The notes under the pieces: model-generated
Told to the model about the DNA's origin: nothing
Databases searched by the model: none
The model's input: the letters and a program-made list of their open reading frames with translations, nothing else
Shown: positions 10,423-20,933 of the stretch, one piece after another
Layout of the letters: each line of letters begins with the position of its first letter
Position numbering within the stretch: the first letter of the stretch is position 1
DNA from: Periconia sp. R9002
Taxonomy: Eukaryota > Ascomycota > Dothideomycetes > Pleosporales > Periconiaceae
Reading direction: 5' to 3'
DNA length: 64,000 nt
Assembly (NCBI GenBank): GCA_023627715.1
Contig: JAMAHW010000069.1
Location: 1-64,000 of the forward strand
Translations under genes and position numbers: made by a program

Positions 10423-11263
10423 ATGATATCATCGTCTAACGACGAGGACCCGTTCCTCCAGGTCCAGGCGTAAGGCAGCTACTCTGCGCATTCATAGCAC
10501 TTGCTGACAAGGGGAAACTGTAGGGATGTACTATCTGCCTTGAACAATTCTCGACCACTGTTTGCTTCATATCTCCGTATTCGCTCGTCAGCTTCGTCCG
10601 CCAATTCCCCCGAACTTCGAGAAGCTCGCACCGAGCTCGAGCAGACGCTACAGGAGCTCAATCAAGATTTGGAGGATCTGATTGAGAGCGTTAAGGCCGT
10701 TGAGCATGATCCTTACAAGTTCGGACTCGAAATCGATGAGGTCGAACGGCGGCGGAAGCTCGTAAAGGATGTAGGAGACGAAGTAGAGAATATGCGAGAC
10801 GAGCTACGACGGACGGTACAGGACGCCCAGAGTAAAGGCAAGGGCGCTGTTAATGGAGATACACTACCCGACCCAGACTCGTTTGAAGATGAGGATGGGT
10901 ATGCTCAATTCGAGCAGGAGCAACAACTTCAAATGATGCAAGAGCAAGACGAACAGCTTGATGGTGTCTTCCGCACCGTTGGCAACCTACGGCAGCAAGC
11001 AGACGACATGGGTCGCGAGTTGGAGGAGCAAGACGAGCTCCTAAACGAGGTAGACAATGTGGCAGATAGGGTAGGCGGCAAGCTGCAGACAGGTCTCCAG
11101 AAGGTTGGGTGGGTCATTAAACAAAACGAAGGTATTATTCTCCTCTCTCCTACCATCCGCTTCAGTACTGACCATTTCGTGCATAGACCGCTGGTCCAGC
11201 TGTTGTATTGCAGTACTTATATTTGTTCTGATCCTACTCTTGGTCCTCCTGCTCGTCCTTTGA
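10423..11263 (+). CDS. tlg1: Tlg1/syntaxin-6-type Qc-SNARE
   Basis: Three exons (10423-10469, 10524-11131, 11187-11263) give 243 aa; introns are 54 and 55 bases with CTGAC branch sites. The N-terminus NDEDPFLQVQADVLSAL, read across intron 1, matches syntaxin 6/Tlg1 proteins, as does RPLFASYLRIRS followed by an N-terminal three-helix region containing VERRRKLVKDVGDEVE. The SNARE motif spans about 158-212, with the zero-layer Gln at about 185 in ELEEQDELLNEVD. The last exon encodes a 22-residue hydrophobic tail anchor (IAVLIFVLILLLVLLLVL) that ends the protein. Tlg1 acts in endosome-to-late-Golgi fusion with Tlg2 and Vti1. That is the route served by the GARP complex, whose subunit VPS54 is also in this window, but 27 kb away and not as an operon-like pair. 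Confidence 0.92.
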
Positions 11264-12178
11264 GGCAGTATTATGTGTTCACAAGACAATGAACACCAAA
11301 CACTGGCCTCGAACACCGGATTATGTCCTCCGCAGCCATGACTCAATGGGATGATGATTCCAGAGCCCTATGGTCGTCTCTCGATGGAAAGAATAAGCAT
11401 CACGTGGAAGTGCTATGGATACGTCTGTGACAGGGTTTCCATTGGATGATACCCGAAAAGCCTTACCATTGCCCGAAATGTGTCGTGGTGAGGCTCAAAT
11501 GTGGCACATCTGGAAGCAGAAGTTGCGCATCTCACCTTTCCACGTGAATATATATCACTAATCGCGCAAAAGCATTTTGTCCATTGCTTCGCGAGTAACG
11601 GTATAGTCCGTGGACGGATCAGAGGCAAAGTGGACACGGCATCACTGGCCGTTTTAAAGCACAAGACAGAACTGCAGGCATCCCTGGACAGTAGTGAGGG
11701 TCGCGTATTCACTGCACGAGCTTCTACCTGTACAGTTGGTACTAGTTCTTTCGAGAAGCCCATTCCGTATCGCCTCCCTTGCGTAAATCACTTACGATGT
11801 CACATTGGCCTCTTGGCACACATTTTGGAATGTATACAATGATACTGCGGTGTATCATCAGACGATAAGGCACTTTAGGCTGCTGCGAAGATGCTTTGGT
11901 ATGTGGTTGATATAAGGGATAATCGGTGGTACACGAGCTTCGGTTCGCCTTCGCCAAAGGTGGTGACGCCTACATGTATTCACCGCATACCGGAACCACA
12001 AGTGGCTTTCCACTTTGATAGTTGCAACTGAAACTCATTAATCATCCAACTACTCCGCGATGAGCTTATCGTGCAACTGTCTCTTCCTGGAATTTATGTT
12101 ATTATCATTTGTTTGCAATTTACGGCTCAGCCAAATCGTAACCTAGAATCTGCCAAGGATTGAAAACAGCATTGTGAA
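11264..12178. other. Gene-free spacer
   Basis: About 0.9 kb. Short open frames occur on both strands (113 to 116 codons near 11413-11842), but they overlap and show no protein-like pattern. A CACGTG core lies at about 11402. The downstream end should carry the promoter of the four-TM gene. I see nothing else. Confidence 0.35.
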
Positions 12179-13799
12179 ATGGCGGGTGTGGATAGCAGTG
12201 GCAGTGAAGCTGCTCTGGAGCCTACTAGAACTGAAAGTTCAGAAATCACAAACAAAGTCTCTAACAAGCTCCCCAGACGCAAATGGACGTTGCTAGCCAT
12301 CACTACGTTACTCAATACCTTGTTATGGAGCTCTCTAATGAGCTGCGGTGTCACTGTGTACCAAATTGTCTCTGATATACAAGACACGTCCAACCTAGCA
12401 TCAGAAGTTCTCACACTGACATCCGTACGTACTTTGGCCTCGTCATCTTCAAAGCTAACTGCTACAGTCAACGGCTACATTTGCTTATATGCTGCTCCAC
12501 ACCATCTTCGCCTTCAAGCAACGAGCTTGGAGAAAACAGAGACGCCGTCCCTTCATCGAGCAAGCTTCCTACATCACCGCTCGATTCGCCGCCACGGTAT
12601 GTTTTTTGTGGCTCTTGACTACAGGATGGAACATGATCATCGTCGCCCGACAACCAATCTGTCTGCCGCAAAGTCCGAATCTTCAAGGCTGGCAGGCTGG
12701 TCCAGCATGCGACGCCAACCGAATAGGAGTCGCTTTTTCCACTATCGCTCTGTAAGTCTCGACACTTCGGTACCACCTATCCTAACCACATGTACCCAAT
12801 TAATCAATACCCAGTATGGCGTCCTTTGCACTCTTCTACATACTCTCCACCGTCCGCCGTCCTTTCGAAGCCCACCTCTTCAAACACAGCTACAAGCCCT
12901 CGCCTTACAACCTCACCCCCGGGACATCCCACCATCCCTCACCCACCCTCAGCCCAACCTCCATTTCCGAAAAGCAACATCGAAAAATTCACGACTCACT
13001 CTCCACCCACTTCCGCACCCCGTCTTTCTTCTCCTCAACCACAGACATCGACACCCTTGACCTAACCTCCACCACCTCCCTGCCTGCACCCCAACAATCC
13101 TCCTCCCCACTCACGGATTCCCCATTCCCACCACCACCACCACCACCACCACCCATCTTCACGCCTTCAACATCCTCATTACATCTCCCCCCAACCCGCA
13201 TATCCAGCCTCCCACCCCACCACCACCACCCTTTCCAACAACAGCACCATCCATCAGGCTTCGTCCCAATCCCCCTCCCAACAGCACACCACGCACCCTC
13301 CACCTGGCGCGCCCTCCACCCTACACTCCCTCACCCACCATCCGTCTCCTCCCGCTCATCATCAACATACCTCCCCCTAACCCCCACCGCAACGCCCTCA
13401 CTATACAAATCGAAGTACTACGCACGCTCTTCCATCTCCCTCACGCGACCGCACCGGCTCAGCGGGGTTGGTGTTGGGAAACGGACTTCGACGACGACGG
13501 AGAATGTGTCTGAGGACGTGGTGAAACCGAGTCAAGCTCAAATCGCATTTGCGATTTTGTGGGGGATGGATATTCCGGGGACGGGGACGGAGACGGGGAT
13601 GGGTGGTGTTGTTGAGAGTGAAGGTGTGGGTACTAAGAAGGGGAGTGTTTGCCAAGGCAAGAAAAGAGAGGATGGTGATGATGACGAGGAAAGAAAAAAG
13701 GAAGTGGATAATGTGTGTGGTGTGGATACGACGGCTGGGTATGAATGGGTTGATGTGTCCAAAGCGGTTGAGCGGGTAAGGATGGATGGTTCAGAATGA
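12179..13799 (+). CDS. Four-TM membrane protein with long Pro/Ser/His-rich tail
   Basis: Three exons (12179-12424, 12468-12751, 12815-13799) give 504 aa. Intron 1 is only 43 bases but has a GCTAAC branch and joins in phase 0; intron 2 is 63 bases. Four hydrophobic segments are seen: about 38-60 (WTLLAITTLLNTLLWSSLMSC), 84-98 (STATFAYMLLHTIFAF), 122-142 (FAATVCFLWLLTTGWNMIIVA) and 168-188 (VAFSTIALMASFALFYILSTV). The layout resembles MARVEL-like fungal membrane proteins, but I do not recognise a named family. After TM4 come about 310 residues of low-complexity cytosolic tail with a run of nine prolines, a His/Gln-rich patch (PPHHHHPFQQQHHP) and many Ser and Thr. Pyrimidine-rich coding changes to purine-rich coding near 13460. 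Function unknown. Confidence 0.75.
13118..13153 (+). repeat. CCA microsatellite inside the four-TM gene
   Basis: A near-perfect CCA/CAC tandem run codes for a polyproline stretch in the tail of the four-TM protein. Triplet repeats of this kind vary in copy number without breaking the frame. It is coding, not intergenic. Confidence 0.8.
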
Positions 13800-14734
13800 A
13801 TGGAAGGCTTTGGGATGGTCACGTTTCTTCGAATCTTTTCCTTTTCTTTTTTTTCTTTTTTTTTGTCACGCTCTTTGAAAGTTCGTATAATAGGGGTTTG
13901 CTAGATAGTATGTATGTACATTTATTGAATGAGACATGTTGATTTCGAAAGAAAGTTATGCTTGAGAGATTTGAAATGGGAGCTAAAGCGTTTCATCGAC
14001 AAATTCATGCGAATATACATGTAGACAGACAGCTAGAATCTCGTTGAATAATGCCATTGTCGGTGTTTGTTGGTTGTTAAAAAGGTTTAAATGTTGACTG
14101 TATGATTGATCGTTACTACTGTAAGGGGTTTCGAAAGTTGAGAGTACTGTCAATTCTGTACAATAGTCCAATCCCAAATATAGTCTCAAATCCTGGATCA
14201 GAATCGCCCATCTTTTGCAACTCAAGCAGTAGTGCGCGGGCGTATTGGAAAAGGGTACAGCACGTGGCGTTTTAGCTCCGTCGATGCAGATCCATATAAT
14301 TCTTGTCAAGCCTCGTTTTCATAGAAAAAGATACATGCACAAATCATCCAACAATGCTAACTTAGGATCAAACATTGATTCGTAAGGTGACTAGGTGATG
14401 GCAACAATGAATAAAGAAATAGCGACATCCGAGTATAAAAGTGTCGTCATGACGGGAGCTGCATCGATTTCTAAGCAGTCAGCCACTAGATAGATACTCC
14501 GAGGTGTCCAGTTATCGATAGAAGGATGCAGGTGGATGTGCATCCTTGGACATCCGCTGTTATCTACCTATCTATCTGTCTGACTTGACCTCCATCAATG
14601 TCTCTTCATATTTCCTGGCCTATTGTCGCATAGACCCATTGCATCTACTCTCCCCGACGCGCTGGGCTATCTCGAACTTTATACATACTCCACCCACCAT
14701 CCAATCGTTGCCTCGTGCACAGTGCCACGCCGCC
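13800..14734. other. Gene-free spacer and leader of the aminotransferase gene
   Basis: It opens with a T-rich run (13840-13863) that fits a 3' end region. Nothing protein-like is seen on either strand. The aminotransferase frame stays open upstream of its chosen start as far as 14546, but that part (14546-14734) is not conserved-looking and is read here as 5' leader. Confidence 0.4.
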
Positions 14735-16519
14735 ATGGCTCCCTACACAGCCGACCCCACCAGCTTCCCCGAACCCGTCGACCTCTCGCACCACCTTTCA
14801 CGAAGCACCCGCAACCGCAACGCCTCCGCCATCAAGAGTTTCTACAAATACTTTTCCATACCGGGCATCTCCCAAATAGCCGGAGGCACCCCCAATCCTT
14901 CCTACTTCCCTTACGATACCCTCGAAGCCAATGTCGCACTCCCCAATCGCTTCAAGCCCACACCCAACAAACCTGTCGATCCTCCCGCCGATGACCCTCC
15001 CAATTCCACCCGCGACCATGCCCCTCCTTCCTCGCGTCTCGTTGTGCCACACGATTCCACCATTGCCAACCCCTTGCGCGCCATTGACTTGAAAACCGCT
15101 CTGCAGTACGGCACCGCCCAAGGCTATCCGTCCTTGTACGCCTTTATACGTCAATTCACCCGCGAGAACCTTCATCCCTTCGTTCCGTATAAGGATGGTC
15201 CCGAAATCATTCTCACCTGTGGCTCGACCGATGGCTTCTCCAAAACCATCGAAGCTCTGTCTGAGAAGTGGGACGAGGGTCATGATCCTGTTGAGGAGAG
15301 ACCCGGGTTGTTGGTCGAGCGCTATACATACATGAATGCTATACAGACTGCCGCACCGCGTGGCATTTCAATTGTCCCTGTGGAGATTGATGACGAGGGA
15401 ATGCGTGCGACAGGCCCCGGAGGTCTCGAAGACGTTCTGGCGAATTGGGATTATTCCAAGGGTCGACGTCCACATCTCATCTACACAATCACCATTGGAC
15501 AGAATCCCACGAGCGGCACTCTGAGTGTGGCAAGACGGACGGAGCTGTATGCCATCTGTGTAAAGTACGACATCATCATTGTCGAAGACGACCCTTATTG
15601 GTATCTTCAGTTCCCATCCAACTCCTCAAGTGTTGCTGCCACTCCTAAACCCACCAAGTCATCGGGCTTCGAGTTTTTGGATTCTCTCATCCCCTCCTAC
15701 CTTTCCGTAGACTACCAAGGGCGCGTCGTCCGTCTCGATACCTTTTCCAAAACCGTAGCCCCGGGATGCCGGCTCGGCTGGATCACCGCTCAGCCAGCCT
15801 TGATCGAGCGTATTCTCCGCATCACAGAAACGAGCACCCAACAGCCCTCTGGGTTTGTACAATCCATGGTTGCAGAGCTCGTCATGGGCCCCCAGAGCGC
15901 CACCGACCCCGGGAAAGGTGGCGCATCCGATGGGAGCGGTTGGAAAGTCGATGGCTGGGTGCGCTGGTTGGAAGGTCTACGTGGAAACTACGAGCGCCGG
16001 ATGACTGACATGTGCGATGAACTCGCTGCCCACAAACAAATTGTCAAAGCGGGACGCCGCAAGTCCATGACCGAAGTCGCGGACGACGAAGACGAATGGG
16101 CCATCGTGGAAAAGACCACCATTTATGATTTCGCCCGTCCCTTAGGTGGAATGTTCGTATGGGTGCGCTTCGACTTTTCGTCTCACCCACTCCGCAAGCA
16201 GGTACCCCCAGAACGCCTAGCAAAGGCACTCTGGGTTTTCTGGACAACGAAGCCATACCTGTGCCTCGTGGCTCCTGGCAGCATGTTCGCACCCACCAAG
16301 GAAATCCTCGAGACGGATTCGTTTAACTGCTTCCGACTCTGTTTCGCAGCAGTCGAAGCCGAAGAAATCAAAGATATTTCGACGAGATTTGGAAATGGTG
16401 CGCAGGATTTCTGGAAGATTAGGAGCAAGAGTAAGATTGACAAGTTGCTGGAGGAGGACGAGGCCGAGGTGCTGCGGGGCGGCGATGCTGGACTTGCGTT
16501 GATGACGGGAATGTGTTAA
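14735..16519 (+). CDS. PLP-dependent aminotransferase, class I/II (aromatic or 2-aminoadipate type)
   Basis: Single exon, 594 aa from the ATG at 14735 in GCCGCCATGG. The open frame extends back to 14546, but those 63 codons are unlike the family and the Kozak context favours 14735. The PLP-binding Lys is at about 339 in RLDTFSKTVAPGCRLGW. Upstream are TCGSTDGFSK (phosphate-binding region, about 161-170), YTITIGQNPTSGTLS with the conserved Asn-Pro at about 256-258, and IIVEDDPYWYLQF. The C-terminal domain has GGMFVWVRF and NCFRLCFA, the substrate-carboxylate Arg being in the last. This is the pattern of fungal Aro8/kynurenine-2-aminoadipate aminotransferases, which act in aromatic amino acid or lysine metabolism. 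A linker at about 445-500 carries the family's usual fungal insertion. Exact substrate cannot be read from sequence. Confidence 0.9.
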   Translation: MAPYTADPTSFPEPVDLSHHLSRSTRNRNASAIKSFYKYFSIPGISQIAGGTPNPSYFPYDTLEANVALPNRFKPTPNKPVDPPADDPPNSTRDHAPPSSRLVVPHDSTIANPLRAIDLKTALQYGTAQGYPSLYAFIRQFTRENLHPFVPYKDGPEIILTCGSTDGFSKTIEALSEKWDEGHDPVEERPGLLVERYTYMNAIQTAAPRGISIVPVEIDDEGMRATGPGGLEDVLANWDYSKGRRPHLIYTITIGQNPTSGTLSVARRTELYAICVKYDIIIVEDDPYWYLQFPSNSSSVAATPKPTKSSGFEFLDSLIPSYLSVDYQGRVVRLDTFSKTVAPGCRLGWITAQPALIERILRITETSTQQPSGFVQSMVAELVMGPQSATDPGKGGASDGSGWKVDGWVRWLEGLRGNYERRMTDMCDELAAHKQIVKAGRRKSMTEVADDEDEWAIVEKTTIYDFARPLGGMFVWVRFDFSSHPLRKQVPPERLAKALWVFWTTKPYLCLVAPGSMFAPTKEILETDSFNCFRLCFAAVEAEEIKDISTRFGNGAQDFWKIRSKSKIDKLLEEDEAEVLRGGDAGLALMTGMC

Positions 16520-17071
16520 GGTGTGCGAATATTTAGTGCATCATATGGTCTCAATCTCACACTCGGCGGCCGCGAATCAGACTGGAATGGATATAAACGG
16601 TTCAAATATATACACTCTTGGGGGCGTCCACGATGCTCTCTAAATGCAGATTCAATCTCGAAACTCTCTACACCTTTTGCAAATTTTGAAGGCCAAGGTC
16701 CTGTGAGGTATACTTCCATTTCTCAAACTATATACGCGATTTAGGTAGCGTACGGCACTCCGCTCCAAATACGCGCCTTCTCCAATGGGGTATTTGCAAG
16801 TTTGTCACTACTACTAGTCTCGTAGCGCGCGCACGAGGGTCCAGGCCGATGCTTGATGGATGCTGAACAAGGTAGACGGGAGAATACTCGGTGTCGATGA
16901 ATACGTTCTAGGTCCAACACCACTCAACTTCCTAATGCAGATAGATCAGACCTTACCTAGGTAAGGAACCGTCAGGCAGACGTCACGGGACTCTGCATGT
17001 CATACCAAAATCAAAGTTCTCCTACGACCGCAATTACTGTCTGTATCCATCCATCTCTCTCGAGGACCGCG
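16520..17071. other. Gene-free spacer
   Basis: About 550 bases between the aminotransferase and the GMC oxidoreductase, both on the plus strand. A TACCTAGGTA palindrome lies near 16953-16963. No gene is seen. Confidence 0.4.
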
Positions 17072-18982
17072 ATGCTTCCTCTCCTCCTTCTCTGTGTCGG
17101 TTTGACAGCGCCATTGCTGGCGGCATGTTCAACTGACCAAGCTTTCGACTACATCATCGTAGGCGGCGGCCCAGCCGGTCTCCTCCTCGCCAACAAACTC
17201 TCGGCAGACCCAAATATCACCGTCGCCGTCGTCGAAGCTGGAGATGAGCAGTTCAATAATCCAAATGTGACTGACGTGGATGGTTTTGGTGCTGGTCTTG
17301 GTACGGTCAGTTTCCCCCACCGGATGATAAATGGCCTCAAGCTACCGTGACTTCGTCCCGGCCCTGTTGTCGTACGTTTTCTGAGATATTATTGTTTGCG
17401 CTTGAGCGAATGTTAGGCTATAGACTGGTCGTATTTGAGTACACCGCAAACTCATTTGTTAAACCGCACGCTTGTGTACTATGCTGGTAAGGCCCTGGGT
17501 GGTACCACGACCATCAATGGTATGACGTACATACGCGCCGAGAAATCCCAAATCGACGCATGGGAAGAGCTCGGGAATGAAGGATGGGACTGGGACTCGT
17601 TGTTCCCGTACTTTACATCTTCGGAGCACTTTCAGCCGCCTGACACCGACAAGGCCGTCAACGGCGCGACGTTTGAAGAGCAGGACCACGGGTTTGACGG
17701 TGAGGTGTCGGTCGGGTGGAGCAAGTACTTCATGAAGGACGGAATCTTTGAGATTTTGAAAGAGACGAACGAGAATTTGGGCATCAAGTGGAACAAGGAT
17801 GCAAATGGTGGGAGCATGCCCGGGTTCACGACTTGGCCGTTCACCCTGAACGCGACGACGAATATACGGCAGGATGCTGCACGAGCGTACTACTACCCCA
17901 TCGCGAAGCAGCGACCCAACCTCCATGTATTCCTCAACACGACCGCAACGCGGATCATCTGGAAAAACGACCGTGATACCGCCGCTTCCTCCGAACTCGT
18001 CGCAACGGGCCTCCAGATCCTGCCCGCGGCCAACAACACCCTGCAAACCCTCCACCTCACACACGAACTCATCCTCTCCGCCGGCTCCCTGCGGTCCCCG
18101 GCCCTCCTCGAGCTCTCAGGCATCGGAAATCCCTCCATTCTCACCCCCATGAACATCACCACCCACGTCTCTCTCCCCAGTGTCGGCGCAAACTTCCAAG
18201 ACCAACCCAACACACCCATCACCTACACCTCAACCCTCAACCTAACCGGCTACCCATCCTTCGTCACCTTCGTCACAGCATCCGACCTCTTCGGCGACTC
18301 CCTACCTTCCATAACCTCCCAACTCCGTGCCAACATCTCCACCTACGCAACCCTCATCGCCTCATCCGCCCCACCCAACGAAACAACCCCCGAAATCGAA
18401 TCCCGCATGCTGTCCCACCAAATCGACCTCATCTTCTCCCCCAACTCCACCGTGCCCCTCGCGGAACTCATCTGGTTCCCATCCGGAACGACAGTGACGT
18501 GCGTCTTCTGGACCCTCCTCCCTTTCTCGCGGGGAAACGTGCACATCCGCTCTCCAGACCCCCTCACCGCTCCCGCCATCAACCCAAACTTCCTCCAACT
18601 CCCCATCGACCTCCTCACGCAATCCGCCGCTGCCGTCAAAGTCCGCGACCTCTTCGCCACACCCCCGCTCTCCGCCCTCGTCGTCGATGAAGTCACCCCG
18701 GGCTTCGACGTCGTCCCCAAGGACGCAACCTGGGATGATGAGAAGTGGGGGACGTGGCTGAGGGATGTGTACCAGCCGAATCACCATCCTGTTTCGTCGA
18801 CGGCGATGAGGGGGAGGGAGTGGGGTGGTGTTGTGGATGCGCAGGCGAAGGTGTATGGGGTAAGGAATGTGAGGGTTGTGGATGCGGGGACGTTGCCGGA
18901 GCAGACGAGTGGGCATTTGTCGGCGACGGTTTATGCGTTTGCTGGGAAAGTCGCTGAGGCGGTTTTGGGGGAGAGGAGGTGA
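17072..18982 (+). CDS. Secreted GMC-family FAD oxidoreductase
   Basis: Two exons (17072-17305, 17417-18982) give 599 aa. The 111-base intron uses the donor GTCAGT; it joins LGT to [10 protein letters not shown] in frame, as in relatives, and an in-frame stop at 17348 shows it must be removed. The start at 17072 opens into a signal peptide ([19 protein letters not shown]). The FAD-binding motif is [18 protein letters not shown] at about 26-43, followed by AVVEAGD, and the second GMC signature is [20 protein letters not shown] at about 95-114. Near the end are [10 protein letters not shown], holding the likely catalytic His at about 535, and a second His at about 578 in [11 protein letters not shown]. 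Several N-glycosylation sites fit secretion. The family covers aryl-alcohol, glucose, choline and methanol oxidases/dehydrogenases; the substrate is not known. Confidence 0.9.
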
Positions 18983-19768
18983 GAGGGGGGTAGTTATGTT
19001 TGTAGGTACATAGATACAATATCAACCCTCACATTCACGAATACTATGACTACAAACCTCATATTCACCGCGTCTACGACATGTGCTCCATCTACCTTCC
19101 GTTCTTAACATAGAAGCAAATATGTAGTCTACATACATGCAACAAAAAAGGTGACTCGTAGCACTCACGATTTCCCCTCCTTATACCTCAAACAACAACA
19201 ACAATCACGACAGACTCTATCAATCCTCCCAACCTTTCCATACCTCCTTGAAATCCCCCCCATTCCACTTACTTACTCCTCCTCTTTTCTCCACTCAGAA
19301 TCGAGTGTACTAAGTATAAGTAGCTGGGACTTTATTTGTTTGTTGTTTTGAGATTGATGTTTTGGTTTGCATGGGTGAGTTGGCGATATCATTGGGTTTC
19401 AGTAGTCTAGGATTAAGAAAGAAAGGTAAATCTAAAAAATGTCTGGAATTTTTAGAGTTGAGGCTTGTTGTCTGTTATGTATGTATGTATGTGTTTGCGG
19501 ATGTGGCATCCATCAGTATAGATGTGTGTGGATCTATGAGGTACCTACCTACCTAGGTACCTAGATAGGTAAGTGATGTAGCACTACCTAGGTATATCAC
19601 ATCACGTGATGTGACAAATTCATTCACATGCAGTCTTTCACTGATTTCGTTTGCTCACTGCTCTAGGCAGCAGGGCGGTAAGGTATATAAGTAGACCTTA
19701 CTGCCCCCGTAGGTAAATTCAACCAATGCAAGCTTTCTCTACCTACCTTTCTCTACAAGCTCCTTTCC
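18983..19768. other. Spacer with tandem TACCTAGGTA motifs
   Basis: About 790 bases. Copies of CCTAGGTACCTA-type sequence cluster at about 19538-19594, next to an 18-bp perfect palindrome at 19597-19614. A GTAT tandem run lies at about 19480-19492. No gene is seen. Confidence 0.5.
19597..19614. promoter_or_regulatory. 18-bp perfect palindrome with CACGTG core
   Basis: TCACATCACGTGATGTGA reads the same on both strands. Its centre ATCACGTGAT is the preferred form for bHLH factors of the Cbf1/Pho4/SREBP class in fungi, which is established for those families. It lies about 155 bases before the start of the MYND gene and over 600 bases after the GMC gene, so the MYND gene is the likelier target. 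No factor is proven. Confidence 0.5.
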
Positions 19769-20524
19769 ATGCCCACCATGGCTTTGTACACTCCCGACAA
19801 GTGTGCAACATGCCAGAAGACGCCCTCCGAAGCCGGAGTGACCAGTTTTTCTCACTGCGGCCGCTGCAAGTCCGTTTGGTATTGTAGCCAAGATTGCCAA
19901 CAGCAAGACTGGGAGGCACTACACCAGAGCATCTGCAAGCTTTTGGATGAGGGCCGGGCAAACGACCAAACAACCCAACGTGTGAACGACTCGCCCAAGA
20001 GCGCACCGCAAAGCAAGGTCTTGGAGAAGCATGTCCCGAATCCGTTTACGCGTCTCGACGCTGGAACCTACCTCCACGACCGACCGGAAAAGGATGTCTA
20101 CAAACTGCTCGTCGACTGCTACCGAATGCATCAGGAAGACAGCTACAAATTCGAGGGCGAGGTAGAGCGCGACAGCCTTTACGGCGGCGCTTCCACCTCC
20201 ATCGGCCCCTTTCGACGATTCATTCGCCTCGCGGAGGAGCGTCCGAACCTCCTACCATCGTGGTGGGATTCTACCAAGGAGAAGGAATGCGAGGCAGTTG
20301 GGTCTACAGACGAATTCAGCAACTTGGGGTCTGCGGCCAAGGAACAAGACGTCATCGATCACTACGGTGATATTACAATGCCGATGCAATTGGGAATGCT
20401 TGGGGAGGTTGTGTATCATAGGGGTGTAAATGATCACAATGGACATACTATCATCAGGATGATGATGATGTCAGAGGAGCTTGAGGCTAAACATACGGCC
20501 AGGTCTGCACGTTTCAGCGTTTAA
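19769..20524 (+). CDS. MYND zinc-finger protein (MSS51-like C-terminal region)
   Basis: Single exon, 251 aa. The MYND finger is at about 12-53: CATC, then CGRCKSVWYC, then CQQQDWEALHQSIC, giving the expected Cys/His zinc ligands. The rest, from about 95 on, follows a fungal family pattern: RPEKDVYKLLVDCYRMHQED, a SLYGG segment, FRRFIRLAEERPNLLPSWW and IDHYGDITMPMQLGMLGE. MYND fingers bind proline-rich partners; similar fungal proteins are of unknown role. A second in-frame ATG at 19778 lies in CACCATGGC and may be the true start, which would shorten the protein by three residues. Confidence 0.85.
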   Translation: MPTMALYTPDKCATCQKTPSEAGVTSFSHCGRCKSVWYCSQDCQQQDWEALHQSICKLLDEGRANDQTTQRVNDSPKSAPQSKVLEKHVPNPFTRLDAGTYLHDRPEKDVYKLLVDCYRMHQEDSYKFEGEVERDSLYGGASTSIGPFRRFIRLAEERPNLLPSWWDSTKEKECEAVGSTDEFSNLGSAAKEQDVIDHYGDITMPMQLGMLGEVVYHRGVNDHNGHTIIRMMMMSEELEAKHTARSARFSV

Positions 20525-20933
20525 CGTCCTTGTCGTCGTCCATCGTGAGATGTACAATTGAATGAATGGAATAGCAAAGAGCTACAAGTAACTATTAAAA
20601 GTTTTGTGTTCTCTCTTCAGTGCGATAGTCGGGGGCTGAGACAATGGCGCGTGATGACGAAAGCCGAGGCACCCACCAATCTGATATGCAGGTACAGAAC
20701 GTGTCGCAACCACACACATCTCTCTTCCCAACAACCATACAGTAACTACAGCGTCAGCATTCTCTCTTACCCACATTCTTCGCTCTTCTTGCATTTTCGG
20801 CGGCTCGTTTGTTTCTACTCCCTTTTATTCATACGCGCAGTCTCCCTTACACCTTCACTTGAACGTTTCCGCAGCTATCCGCATCCCAGCTTCCGCATCG
20901 CCAGCACCGCTTGTCCTCCGCCACCTGGCAATC
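20525..20933. other. Spacer and 5' leader of the LCCL gene
   Basis: About 410 bases. The pyrimidine-rich second half looks like a promoter and leader. The frame is open upstream of the chosen LCCL start, but without protein-like features. Confidence 0.4.

Noticed and set aside
14546..14734. An N-terminal extension of the aminotransferase
   Set aside because: The extra 63 residues are not family-like and the ATG at 14735 has a far better start context.
5781..18982. A polyketide-type biosynthetic cluster made of the questin-oxidase-family gene, the aminotransferase and the GMC oxidoreductase
   Set aside because: The genes are separated by housekeeping genes (METTL25-like, TLG1), and no polyketide synthase, NRPS, P450 or cluster regulator is present.
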